Assembly (NCBI GenBank): GCA_946221765.1 | Contig: CAMIMK010000121.1 | Location: forward strand, 1-8,812 | Direction: 5' to 3' | Source of the DNA: an uncultured Rhodovulum sp. | Lineage (GTDB): Bacteria; Pseudomonadota; Alphaproteobacteria; Rhodobacterales; Rhodobacteraceae | Length of the DNA: 8,812 bases | Part shown: piece after piece, positions 1 to 6,744 of the stretch | How the letters are laid out: every line of letters starts with the position of its first letter | Numbering within the stretch: the first letter of the stretch is position 1 | Program-made: the position numbers and the translations under genes | The notes under the pieces: model-generated | Told to the model about the DNA's origin: nothing | Database searches by the model: none | The model's input: only the letters and a program-made list of their open reading frames with translations

Positions 1-1
1 G

Positions 2-262
2 CCGCCGCTCGGCAACGACCTCGTCGCCCTCGTCAAGGACAGCTCCCTCGTCTCGGTCCTCGGCGTCGCCGACATCACCCAGCTCGGCAAGGTCTATGCG
101 GCCGGGTCCTTCCGCTTCTTCGAGACCTACAATGTCGTCGCCTTCCTCTACCTGACCATGACGATCGGGCTCGGCCTCGCCATCCGCGCGCTGGAGCGGC
201 GGCTCGACGCCCGGGACCGGGACCCGGGCCGCCGCGACAGCCTCCTCCCCCCCCATCCCTGA
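2..262 (+). CDS. Polar amino-acid ABC transporter permease, C-terminal end (partial)
   Basis: Only the last 86 codons are in the window; the 5' part lies to the left. The reading frame begins at base 2 and ends at a TGA at 260-262. The visible protein begins with a stretch like GNDLVALVKDSSLVSVLGVAD, which is the conserved cytoplasmic-loop region of HisM/GlnP/ArtQ-type permeases (the 'K-x-(S/T)-SL' part of the EAA loop that contacts the ATPase). It is followed by a last membrane helix (about YNVVAFLYLTMTIGLGLAI) and a charged tail with ERRLDAR. Proteins of this family pair with a periplasmic solute-binding protein and an ATPase to import polar amino acids or opines. The exact substrate cannot be read from this fragment. 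DUF2938 starts 16 bases after the stop on the same strand, so the two may share a transcript. Family assignment is secure; specificity is unknown. Confidence 0.88.
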   Translation, partial: PPLGNDLVALVKDSSLVSVLGVADITQLGKVYAAGSFRFFETYNVVAFLYLTMTIGLGLAIRALERRLDARDRDPGRRDSLLPPHP

Positions 263-278
263 CACCCGGACATCTCCC

Positions 279-755
279 ATGCCCCTGTTCCTCGACGGCA
301 TCCTGATCGGCCTCGGCGCGACGGCGCTGATGGATCTCTGGACCCAGGGCCTCGGCCGACTGCCGGGCCAGTCTCCGCCGAACTGGACGCTGGTCGGCCG
401 CTGGTTCCGCCACCTGCCCCAGGGCCGGGTCTTTCACCCCGACATCACCGCCGCCGACCCGAGCGAGCGCGACCGCGCCACCGGCTGGGCGGCCCATTAC
501 GCGGTCGGGATCGTCTACGGGATCGCCTTCGCGCTGCTGATGGGGCCGGGCTGGTTCGCCGCCCCCACCCTGCTGCCCGCCTGGATCTTCGGCATCGTCA
601 CCATCGGCTTCGGCTGGTTCCTGCTGCAGCCGGGAATGGGCCTCGGCTGGGCCGCCTCCCGCACCCCGAACCCGACCAGGGGCAGGCTGCTCGGCCTCGC
701 CGCCCACAGCGTCTTCGGGCTGGGACTCTGGCTGACCGCGCTGGTGATCCGGTAA
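279..755 (+). CDS. DUF2938 family integral membrane protein
   Basis: This encodes a 158-residue hydrophobic protein that matches the DUF2938 family in length and pattern. It opens with a glycine-rich helix followed by ATALMDLWTQG (about residues 14-24), the family's hallmark, then a soluble loop with W and P residues, and the AAHYAVGIVYGIAFALL helix (about 71-87). Two more hydrophobic segments follow, at about 100-118 and 139-157. Four membrane helices are plausible. No enzymatic or transport role is established for the family, and none is visible here. The ATG at 279 is the first start in frame after the preceding permease stop. The spacer before it has only a weak purine run (CCGGACATCTCCC), so translation may depend on the upstream gene. 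It converges on the VasI-like gene with only six bases between the stops. Confidence 0.85.
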   Translation: MPLFLDGILIGLGATALMDLWTQGLGRLPGQSPPNWTLVGRWFRHLPQGRVFHPDITAADPSERDRATGWAAHYAVGIVYGIAFALLMGPGWFAAPTLLPAWIFGIVTIGFGWFLLQPGMGLGWAASRTPNPTRGRLLGLAAHSVFGLGLWLTALVIR

Positions 756-761
756 GCAGGC

Positions 762-1406
762 CTACCAGCCGCAAGCTTCGCGGAGCGGCGCCACTGCAGA
801 GTGCAGACCAGCTATGTCGAACCGGGCCGACACCGGGCTTTCGCCGAAAGGCGTGAACCGGGTCAGCAGTTCGTCGCCATCCATGAGGCGCTTGACGAAA
901 GGAATAGCTGCCCCGCCTGACCAGAGACCCAGGGCCTTGTTGTCGGTACTGGCATCGAAGGCCTCAGTTCGGGTTGGAGCATCGTCGACGCGGTACTCCA
1001 CATTTCCATAGCCACCGTGACCCGAGGTGAGGTGGCAAGCGGTCGTGATGTAGGCGCTCGTGGTGTTCTCCATGCAACGTATGATCAGGGTGGCGCGCTC
1101 GTGTTGCCCGAACATGTTGCATCTCAACGGCTCATCCGATTCCAGCGAGAGGAACCAGTCCGTCGTGTCCTTGAACTCCGACTTCTCGGATCGGACCCTC
1201 CACGACCCCTCTGTCCTTGCCTGGGTCACGACCGGAGTGCGCCCGCTAGCCCGATCGTAACACGCCAGTCGGTCGAGATCCGCGTCGATCCCCGCGCAAT
1301 CTTCCTGAGCGGCGACGGAAGTGGAGCATGCAATCGCGACCGACAAAGCGATCGAGAGCCGCCGGGAGCACTCGATAAGGTTGCGGGTGCGCATTCGTCT
1401 CGTCAT
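762..1406 (-). CDS. VasI/TagO-like secreted protein (T6SS-associated family), orphan
   Basis: This is a 214-residue protein. It has an N-terminal signal peptide: basic residues to about R16, a hydrophobic core LSIALSVAIAC, and likely cleavage after SVAA near residue 33. The mature part begins EDCAGIDADLDRLACYD, the Cys37/Cys49 and 'LDRLACYD' pattern of the VasI/TagO family. Later family-like elements are LIIRCMENTTSAYI with Cys111, AIPFVKRLMDGDELL, and a terminal LREACGW with Cys212. Some family members sit in type VI secretion clusters, where TagO supports assembly by binding TssJ or related parts; others are orphan or phage-linked. No T6SS gene is visible here. It lies 44 bases downstream of the MotB-like gene, on the same strand. 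Base composition is roughly 60% GC by hand count against above 70% around it, suggesting separate ancestry. Starts at Met1 or Met5 are both possible; no strong ribosome binding site is visible. Confidence 0.75.
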   Translation of the reverse strand: MTRRMRTRNLIECSRRLSIALSVAIACSTSVAAQEDCAGIDADLDRLACYDRASGRTPVVTQARTEGSWRVRSEKSEFKDTTDWFLSLESDEPLRCNMFGQHERATLIIRCMENTTSAYITTACHLTSGHGGYGNVEYRVDDAPTRTEAFDASTDNKALGLWSGGAAIPFVKRLMDGDELLTRFTPFGESPVSARFDIAGLHSAVAPLREACGW

Positions 1407-1450
1407 CCCGTGCAGCTTTCGATCGTGGCGCCAACCCTCAGCAATAGTCC

Positions 1451-2851
1451 CTACCGCTCGGTGAACTTCAGCTCGATGCGGCGGTTGCGGGCCAGGGCCT
1501 CGGGGCTGTCGCCCGGGTCGATCGGGCGGAATTCGCCGAAGCCGGTGGCGGCGAGGCGGTCCGCCGGGATGCCCTCGACCTGGTTCATGTAGCGCACCAC
1601 CGACAGCGCCCGCGCGAGGCTCAGCTCCCAGTTGTCGCGCCAGCCGCCCCGGGTGACGGGGGTCTTGTCGGTATGCCCGTCGACCCGCAGCACCCAGTCG
1701 ACCTCCGGCGGGATTTCCTGCATCACCTCGCGGATCACCGTGGCGACGCGCGCCACCTGCGCCTGACCCTCGGGATTGAGCGTGGCGGAGCCGGGGGCGA
1801 ACAGCACTTCGGAGGGGAAGACGAAGCGGTCGCCCACCACCTCCACGCCAGCGCGCGTGCCCAGGATCTCGCGCATCCGGCCGAAGAATTCCGAGCGATA
1901 GGTGGCGAGGTCGAGATTCTCGCCCTGGAGCCGCGCCCGCTCGCGCGCTTCCAGATCGGCGCGCGCCTTTTCCTCGGCTGCCACCCGGGCGAGGGCGGCA
2001 TTCAGGTTGGAGCCGAGCGTGTCGATCTGCACCTGTGCCGCGGCATCGCGCTCCGCCGAGCTGTCCACCAGCCCCTGCAGGCTGTCGAGCTGGGCGCGCA
2101 GCGAGGCGGTCTGCTGGTTCAGGAGCGCCACCTGCCGCTGCGCCTCGGCCGAGGTCTCCTTCTCGTCGGCGAGCAGCGCCCGCGCCTGGGCGAGTTCCGC
2201 CGCCTGCCGCTCGGCATCGGTCAGCTTGCGGTCACGCGTCCCTGCAAGCTGGTCGCGCGCCGCCTCGGCCGCGGCGAGAAGCGTCAGGGTCTCCTCGGCC
2301 TTCCTGCGCTCGGCCTCCAGCGCCAGCCCCATGGCCGTGACCTCGGCCGTCGACTCGCGCAGGCGGCGGCGCAGTTCGTCCGCCGTCGCCGCCTCGGTCA
2401 GCCGGCTGGTCTCGGCCTCGGTGCGCAGGCTGGCGACGAGCGCCTCCAGCGCCGCCCTGGCATCGACGGCCTCCCGGGCCGCGCCTTCGGCCGCGCTGGT
2501 CCGCGCCGCGAGGTCGCTGTTGCGGGCGATGAGGCTCGCCACCTGCGCCTCGAAATCCGCGACCTGGGCGGTGGCGGCATCCCGCTCGCCGGTCAGGGTG
2601 GCGACGAGCGATTCCTGCCGGTCGGCGCGGCTCCGCTCCAGCCCCAGCGCATCGGCGAGATTGGCGACCTGGACCGACAGCGCATCGAGCTGGCGTCCCT
2701 GCCCGGTGATGGTGTCGCGCAACACGAACTGCACGATCATGAAGATCGACAGCACGAAGAAGAGCACGAGGACGAGCGCCGTCATCACGTCGACGAAGCC
2801 CGGCCAGACGATGGCCGAAAACCGGTGCTGCCCCCGCCGTCCGATCGCCAT
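1451..2851 (-). CDS. MotB/OmpA-like peptidoglycan-binding motor subunit with long coiled coil
   Basis: This is a 466-residue protein with three parts. Residues 14-45 hold one membrane helix preceded by W16-P17-G18-F19-V20-D21; Asp21 sits where MotB, ExbD/TolR and ZorB carry the proton-relaying aspartate. Residues about 46-330 are Ala/Glu/Arg/Gln-rich, without proline, and heptad-like, so a long coiled coil. Residues about 340-466 form an OmpA/MotB peptidoglycan-binding domain with D391-G-H-T-D395, NWELSLARA (407-415) and RNRRIE (455-460). The protein should stand in the inner membrane, use the proton gradient with its channel partner, and hold the cell wall. The start lies four bases after the stop of the MotA-like gene, with a GGAGG ten bases upstream inside that gene's end, so the two are translated as an operon. 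The coiled coil is far longer than in flagellar MotB. ZorB of Zorya is a structural analogue; a role in motility is not supported by context. Confidence 0.87.
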   Translation of the reverse strand: MAIGRRGQHRFSAIVWPGFVDVMTALVLVLFFVLSIFMIVQFVLRDTITGQGRQLDALSVQVANLADALGLERSRADRQESLVATLTGERDAATAQVADFEAQVASLIARNSDLAARTSAAEGAAREAVDARAALEALVASLRTEAETSRLTEAATADELRRRLRESTAEVTAMGLALEAERRKAEETLTLLAAAEAARDQLAGTRDRKLTDAERQAAELAQARALLADEKETSAEAQRQVALLNQQTASLRAQLDSLQGLVDSSAERDAAAQVQIDTLGSNLNAALARVAAEEKARADLEARERARLQGENLDLATYRSEFFGRMREILGTRAGVEVVGDRFVFPSEVLFAPGSATLNPEGQAQVARVATVIREVMQEIPPEVDWVLRVDGHTDKTPVTRGGWRDNWELSLARALSVVRYMNQVEGIPADRLAATGFGEFRPIDPGDSPEALARNRRIELKFTER

Positions 2852-2855
2852 GGCC

Positions 2856-4484
2856 TCACTGCCTCCGGGCGATCAGGCGCAGGGCCTCGGCAAGCCCGGC
2901 GATGTCCTGGCGGATCTCGGTCACGAGATCCTGCCGCCCGGCGGCGAGATCCTCGAGGATCCGCAACAGCTGGGTGTCGATGGAGCGCAGCCGGAGCCGC
3001 GTCTCGGCATCGAGCCCGCCCGCCTCGGGATCGCGCGATTCGAGGATCGACACCAGCCGGTCCTGCCCCGAGGCGATCCGGGCGAGCAGCCCGTTGTCCA
3101 CCGCGGGCGCCGCGTCGCGCGGACCGGCGGCCAGAAGCTCGGCCATCCGCTCCTGATTCTGGGCGATGCGCAGCAGCAGGCCGTTGTCGACCGGCGCCGG
3201 TGGCTCGGCCTTCGGCGCCGCCATCAGCTCGGCCATCCGCTCCTGCCCCGCGGCGATCCGGGCGAGGAGCGCGTTGTCGACCGGCACCGGCTCCGGCCGC
3301 GGCACGGAAAGCAGGTCCGCCGCCCGGTCCTGCCCGGCCGCGATCCGCGCGAGGAGGGCGTTGTCGACCGGAACCGGCTCGGGGCGGGGCACGGAGAGCA
3401 GCCCGGCCACCCGCTCCTGCCCCTCGGCGATCCGGGCAAGAAGGGCGTTGTCCGCCGGAACCGGCTCGGGACGCGGCACGGACAGCAGCCCGGCCACCCG
3501 CTCCTGCCCGTCGGCAATCCGCGCGAGGAGGGCGTTGTCCACCGGAACCGGCTCGGGCTTCGGCTCGGACAGCACGGCCAGGAGCTCGGCGATCCGGGCC
3601 TCGGTCTCGGCGGTGCGGGCGGACCCCGCCTCCACGGCCTGGCGCAGGATGTCGATCTGCTCGGTGGTGTGGCCGATCACCGTCAGCACGTTGGCCGCAG
3701 TCAGTGCCTCTTCCGGCTCGACGCCAGCAATGCCGATGCGGGTGATCGACGAGAGCCATTCCTCCAGCTCGCGGTAGAAGCGGTTCTGCGCATTGCTGGC
3801 GAAAAGCTCCAGCAGGCCGACGACCAGCGAGCCCGACAGGCCGAGCAGCGACGAGCCGAAGGCGGTGCCCATGCCGCCGAGCTGGCCCTCCAGCCCGGTC
3901 ATCAGCCGCCCGAAGCCCGCCATCGCGTCCTGCCCCTCCTGCGGGGCAAGGCTGCGGATGGTGTCGACGACGGCCGGAACCACCGTGGCAAGGCCGTAGA
4001 AGGTGCCGAGCAGGCCGAGGAAGATGAGCAGGCTGATGATGTAGCGGGTGAGGTCGCGCTGCTCCTCGATGCGGGTCGCCACCGTCTCCAGCACCGAGCG
4101 GGTGGAGGTCGAGGTCAGCGAGCGCCGCGCCGTCCGCCCCGCCAGCATCGCGGCCAGCGGCGCGAGCAGCCGCGGCGGCGGGGTGAATTCATGCCCGGGC
4201 CGGTCGATGGCGAAGCCCTCGATCCAGCTGACCGCCTTGATGAGGGTAAACACCTGCCAGAAGCAGGCGCCGATGCCGATCAGGAAGACGAAGACGATGA
4301 AGATCTTGAGATAGGGCGAGGCCATGAAGACCTGCTGCACCGTCGGAAAGATCAGCACCGCGAGCGCCGCGGTGAGCCCGAGGACGATCAGCATCGAGAC
4401 GATCTGCCGGACAGGCTGGGAGAATTGCGGGTCTGCCTTTTGGGTGAGCGCCATCGTCGCCTGTGCTGCTGCCTGTCGTGTCAT
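2856..4484 (-). CDS. MotA/TolQ/ExbB-like proton-channel protein with repeat-containing tail
   Basis: This is a 542-residue protein. Predicted membrane helices lie at about 27-46, 59-82, 147-170 and 202-228. The last two carry the family's signature: LGLLGTFYGL (156-165) and GMGTAFGSSLLGLSGSLVVG (204-223), the pore-lining helices of MotA/TolQ/ExbB channels. Residues 230-310 are helical. Residues 315-483 contain six copies of a 29-30-residue unit, and 490-542 form a final amphipathic segment (RSIDTQLLRILEDL). It should assemble as a pentamer around a dimer of the downstream MotB-like protein and convert proton flow into motion, with the tails reaching into the cytoplasm. TolQ and ExbB are about 240 residues, so the tail more than doubles the protein, as in ZorA of Zorya systems. 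The start is uncertain: ATG at 4484 follows a G-rich stretch, but Met11 at 4454 is also possible. No Zorya ZorC/D/E gene is visible. Confidence 0.86.
   Translation of the reverse strand: MTRQAAAQATMALTQKADPQFSQPVRQIVSMLIVLGLTAALAVLIFPTVQQVFMASPYLKIFIVFVFLIGIGACFWQVFTLIKAVSWIEGFAIDRPGHEFTPPPRLLAPLAAMLAGRTARRSLTSTSTRSVLETVATRIEEQRDLTRYIISLLIFLGLLGTFYGLATVVPAVVDTIRSLAPQEGQDAMAGFGRLMTGLEGQLGGMGTAFGSSLLGLSGSLVVGLLELFASNAQNRFYRELEEWLSSITRIGIAGVEPEEALTAANVLTVIGHTTEQIDILRQAVEAGSARTAETEARIAELLAVLSEPKPEPVPVDNALLARIADGQERVAGLLSVPRPEPVPADNALLARIAEGQERVAGLLSVPRPEPVPVDNALLARIAAGQDRAADLLSVPRPEPVPVDNALLARIAAGQERMAELMAAPKAEPPAPVDNGLLLRIAQNQERMAELLAAGPRDAAPAVDNGLLARIASGQDRLVSILESRDPEAGGLDAETRLRLRSIDTQLLRILEDLAAGRQDLVTEIRQDIAGLAEALRLIARRQ
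3036..3542 (-). repeat. Six tandem 87-90 bp repeats in the motor-protein tail
   Basis: Read on the minus strand, six in-frame copies of a unit start at residues 315, 344, 373, 402, 432 and 462 (first bases 3542, 3455, 3368, 3281, 3191 and 3101). The first three are 87 bp, the next two 90 bp, and the last is partial. The consensus is (V/A)DN(A/G)LLARIA-x-GQ(E/D)R-x-A-x-LL, followed by a linker like SVPRPEPVP. Each unit therefore looks like one amphipathic helix followed by a proline-rich hinge. Units 1-4 are most alike at DNA level (shared runs such as GGCGTTGTC and ACCGG on the plus strand), while units 5-6 have diverged to PKAEPPAP and GPRDAAPA linkers. This is consistent with recent duplication of the upstream units. 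Copy number may vary between strains. Confidence 0.92.
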
Positions 4485-4547
4485 CCCGCCCGCGCGCGGA
4501 CCTTACGATGGCCGCCGCCGCTTTCCAACCGGCTTTCGCTCCCGCAA

Positions 4548-4571
4548 GATCGGTTGCAGGATCGGTGGCAG
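4548..4571. repeat. Adjacent 12-bp direct repeat in divergent promoter region
   Basis: GATCGGTTGCAG (4548-4559) is followed without a gap by GATCGGTGGCAG (4560-4571), differing at one base of twelve. It lies about midway between two divergent starts, where a regulator could control both. No known operator is recognised, so it may equally be a simple replication-slippage duplication. Confidence 0.6.
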
Positions 4572-4608
4572 GGGCGCCACGGGCGCGGGGGCCGCACCAT
4601 CCGTCCCG

Positions 4609-4615
4609 AAGGAGG
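4609..4615 (+). promoter_or_regulatory. Strong ribosome binding site of the SPFH gene
   Basis: AAGGAGG lies four bases before ATG at 4620 and is one of the best Shine-Dalgarno matches in the window. It settles the start, since the open frame continues far upstream without a stop and the protein's membrane anchor begins right after this ATG. Confidence 0.85.
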
Positions 4616-4619
4616 TTTC

Positions 4620-5638
<1,019 letters not shown>

Positions 5639-5642
<4 letters not shown>

Positions 5643-6070
5643 GCCCCTGGGCCTGGCTGGCGCTGGCGATCCTGCTCGCCGCCGCCGAGATGCTGACGGT
5701 GTCGCTGATGCTGATCTGGGCGGCCGTGGCCGCGGCGGTGACCGGCATCGCCCTCTGGATCTGGCCCGGGCTGCCGCTGGCGGCGCAGGCCGCGATCTTC
5801 GCGCTCGGCGCCATCGCCTTCACCTTCGGCGGCCGGGCGCTGGTGCTGCGCTATGGCGACGGGGCGGCGGAGACGGGACTGAACCGCCGCACCGCGGGCC
5901 TCGCCGGCCGCACGGCGCTGGTGGTCGCCTTCGCCGGTCCCGAGGGGCAGGTGACGATCGACGGCATCGTCTGGCGCGCCCGCCTCTCGCCCGGCGCCGC
6001 CCCGCCCGCGCCCGGAGCCGAGGTGCGGGTGACCGCCGTGGAGGGCATCGTCCTGACCGTGGCGCCCTGA
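5639..6070 (+). CDS. NfeD-family membrane protein, SPFH partner
   Basis: This is a 143-residue short-type NfeD. Three hydrophobic segments (about 4-22, 24-44 and 47-66) are followed by a basic linker (RRTAGLAGRTALV) and a C-terminal OB-fold-like domain (about 84-142) with GQVTIDGIVWRARL and a terminal VTAVEGIVLTVAP. The 'G-x-V-x-(I/L)-x-G-x-x-W-x-A' and '(V)x(V)xGxxLxV' patterns are characteristic of NfeD. Short NfeD proteins lack the ClpP-like protease domain and act as membrane partners of SPFH proteins, probably in scaffold assembly. The ATG overlaps the SPFH stop as ATGA (5639-5642) and there is no clear Shine-Dalgarno, so translation is probably coupled to the upstream gene. A terminator-like hairpin follows. 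Confidence 0.93.
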
Positions 6071-6108
6071 CGGGCGTCCAGGGGACCTGGCCAGCCCGCC
6101 CGGGTTTT
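6071..6108 (+). terminator. Terminator-like hairpin after nfeD
   Basis: CGGGCG (6071-6076) can pair with CGCCCG (6097-6102), and inside it CCAGG (6078-6082) pairs with CCTGG (6086-6090) across a GGA loop. The structure is followed by GG and then TTTT at 6105-6108. It sits directly after the nfeD stop and would end the rightward SPFH-NfeD transcript. The T run is short and the inner arms are asymmetric, so efficiency is uncertain. The left side has no matching A run, so it would not act on the opposing ChaC transcript. Confidence 0.45.
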
Positions 6109-6698
6109 CAGGCGCTCTCCGGGCCTTCGCCAGGCATCATCGCCACCAGCGCCGCGAGATCGGCATCGTGGAGACCGAGGGTCTCCAGGCTCGCCACCGT
6201 CGCGCGGAGGTAATCGACATTCGATCCCATCGATCCCCGCGCCCGGGCGATGATCGCCGCCTGCTCGGCCAGCGTCAGGCCGCCGACATACTGGGCATGG
6301 GCCGGGTTCGAGACATAGACCACCGCCTCGACCGCGCTCCCGTCGGACAGGTCGACCGGCAGCCAGCACTCGTCATAGGCATAGGAGACCAGCTCACGCT
6401 CGCGCAGATAGGCCAGCACCGCCGCCGCGGGCGCGCCGGCCTCGATCCGGTAGGCAAGGCCGTCGCAGCGCCCGCCGGGCTCGGCATCGAGCGACAGCAC
6501 GAGGCCTGGCGCCTCGGCGGTGCCGCGATAGTGGATCGAGGTCATGCAGAAGGCCCGCCGGAAGCCCCGCAGCGTGGCGAGCTGGCGCTCGGCGAAATCG
6601 AAGCCGGGGCGCCAGATCAGCGAGCCATAGGCAAAGACCCAGAGGTCGCCGCCGCGCGCTGCCGGCCCACCGTCGCCCGAGGTTTCCGCTGTCGTCAC
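6108..6698 (-). CDS. chaC: ChaC-type gamma-glutamylcyclotransferase
   Basis: With a GTG start at 6698 this is a 196-residue protein. The domain begins WVFAYGSLIWRPGF (Y24-G-S-L27), the glycine-rich substrate loop of gamma-glutamylcyclotransferases. It continues with FCMTSIHYRGTAEAPGLVLSLD, CDGLAYRI and YLRERELVSYAY, where Glu102 aligns with the catalytic glutamate in the YLxxRE motif of ChaC proteins. ChaC enzymes cleave glutathione in the cytoplasm to 5-oxoproline and Cys-Gly. The open frame extends upstream to 6902, but that part would run into the divergent DUF2125 gene and reads as low-complexity arginine/serine sequence, so the shorter start is preferred; AGGCGG just upstream may serve as ribosome binding site, and a TTG at 6722 is a weaker alternative. 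It is divergent from DUF2125 with a spacer of only 46 bases. Confidence 0.88.
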   Translation of the reverse strand: MTTAETSGDGGPAARGGDLWVFAYGSLIWRPGFDFAERQLATLRGFRRAFCMTSIHYRGTAEAPGLVLSLDAEPGGRCDGLAYRIEAGAPAAAVLAYLRERELVSYAYDECWLPVDLSDGSAVEAVVYVSNPAHAQYVGGLTLAEQAAIIARARGSMGSNVDYLRATVASLETLGLHDADLAALVAMMPGEGPESA

Positions 6699-6744
6699 CG
6701 CGCCGCCTGCGCTACCTGCCAATCGTGGCGAAGGGGGATAGGCG
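6699..6744. promoter_or_regulatory. 46-bp divergent spacer between chaC and DUF2125
   Basis: This short spacer must hold the start signals of at least one of two divergent genes. On the plus strand AAGGGGG (6731-6737) lies seven bases before the DUF2125 ATG and is a good ribosome binding site. No -35/-10 pair is recognised; promoters may overlap the coding ends. Confidence 0.35.

Larger units (their letters stand above)
4485..4619. promoter_or_regulatory. Divergent intergenic region between motor operon and SPFH-NfeD operon
   Basis: This is 135 bases without a supported gene, holding the starts of two divergent operons. On the minus strand a weak sigma70-like pair is visible: TTGGAA (4528-4523) and TAAGGT (4505-4500) with a 17-base spacer, giving 4/6 and 3/6 consensus matches. 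This would put transcription start only about 8-10 bases before the ATG at 4484. No convincing plus-strand promoter was found. The region also has an adjacent 12-bp direct repeat (4548-4571) and a small hairpin GTGGC-N6-GCCAC (4565-4580). The promoter pair is a suggestion only, because such matches arise by chance in GC-rich DNA. Confidence 0.3.

Noticed and set aside
75..707. A 210-codon minus-strand open frame opposite the permease end and DUF2938
   Set aside because: It is Gly/Arg/Pro-rich without motifs, and the opposite strand carries two recognisable membrane proteins.
762..1406. A type VI secretion cluster
   Set aside because: Only one VasI/TagO-like gene is present; no sheath, VgrG, ClpV, TssJ or TssM gene is visible.
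3036..3542. A CRISPR array or non-coding repeat
   Set aside because: The repeats are contiguous 87-90 bp units in frame within a protein-coding gene, with no unique spacers between short identical repeats.
1673..3745. A 690-codon plus-strand open frame opposite the motor genes
   Set aside because: It reads as His/Arg/Gly/Pro-rich low-complexity sequence without domain motifs, antisense to genes with clear domains.
762..4484. A complete Zorya defence system
   Set aside because: The motor pair has the general plan, but no ZorC, ZorD helicase or ZorE nuclease is seen on either side, so only a resemblance can be claimed.
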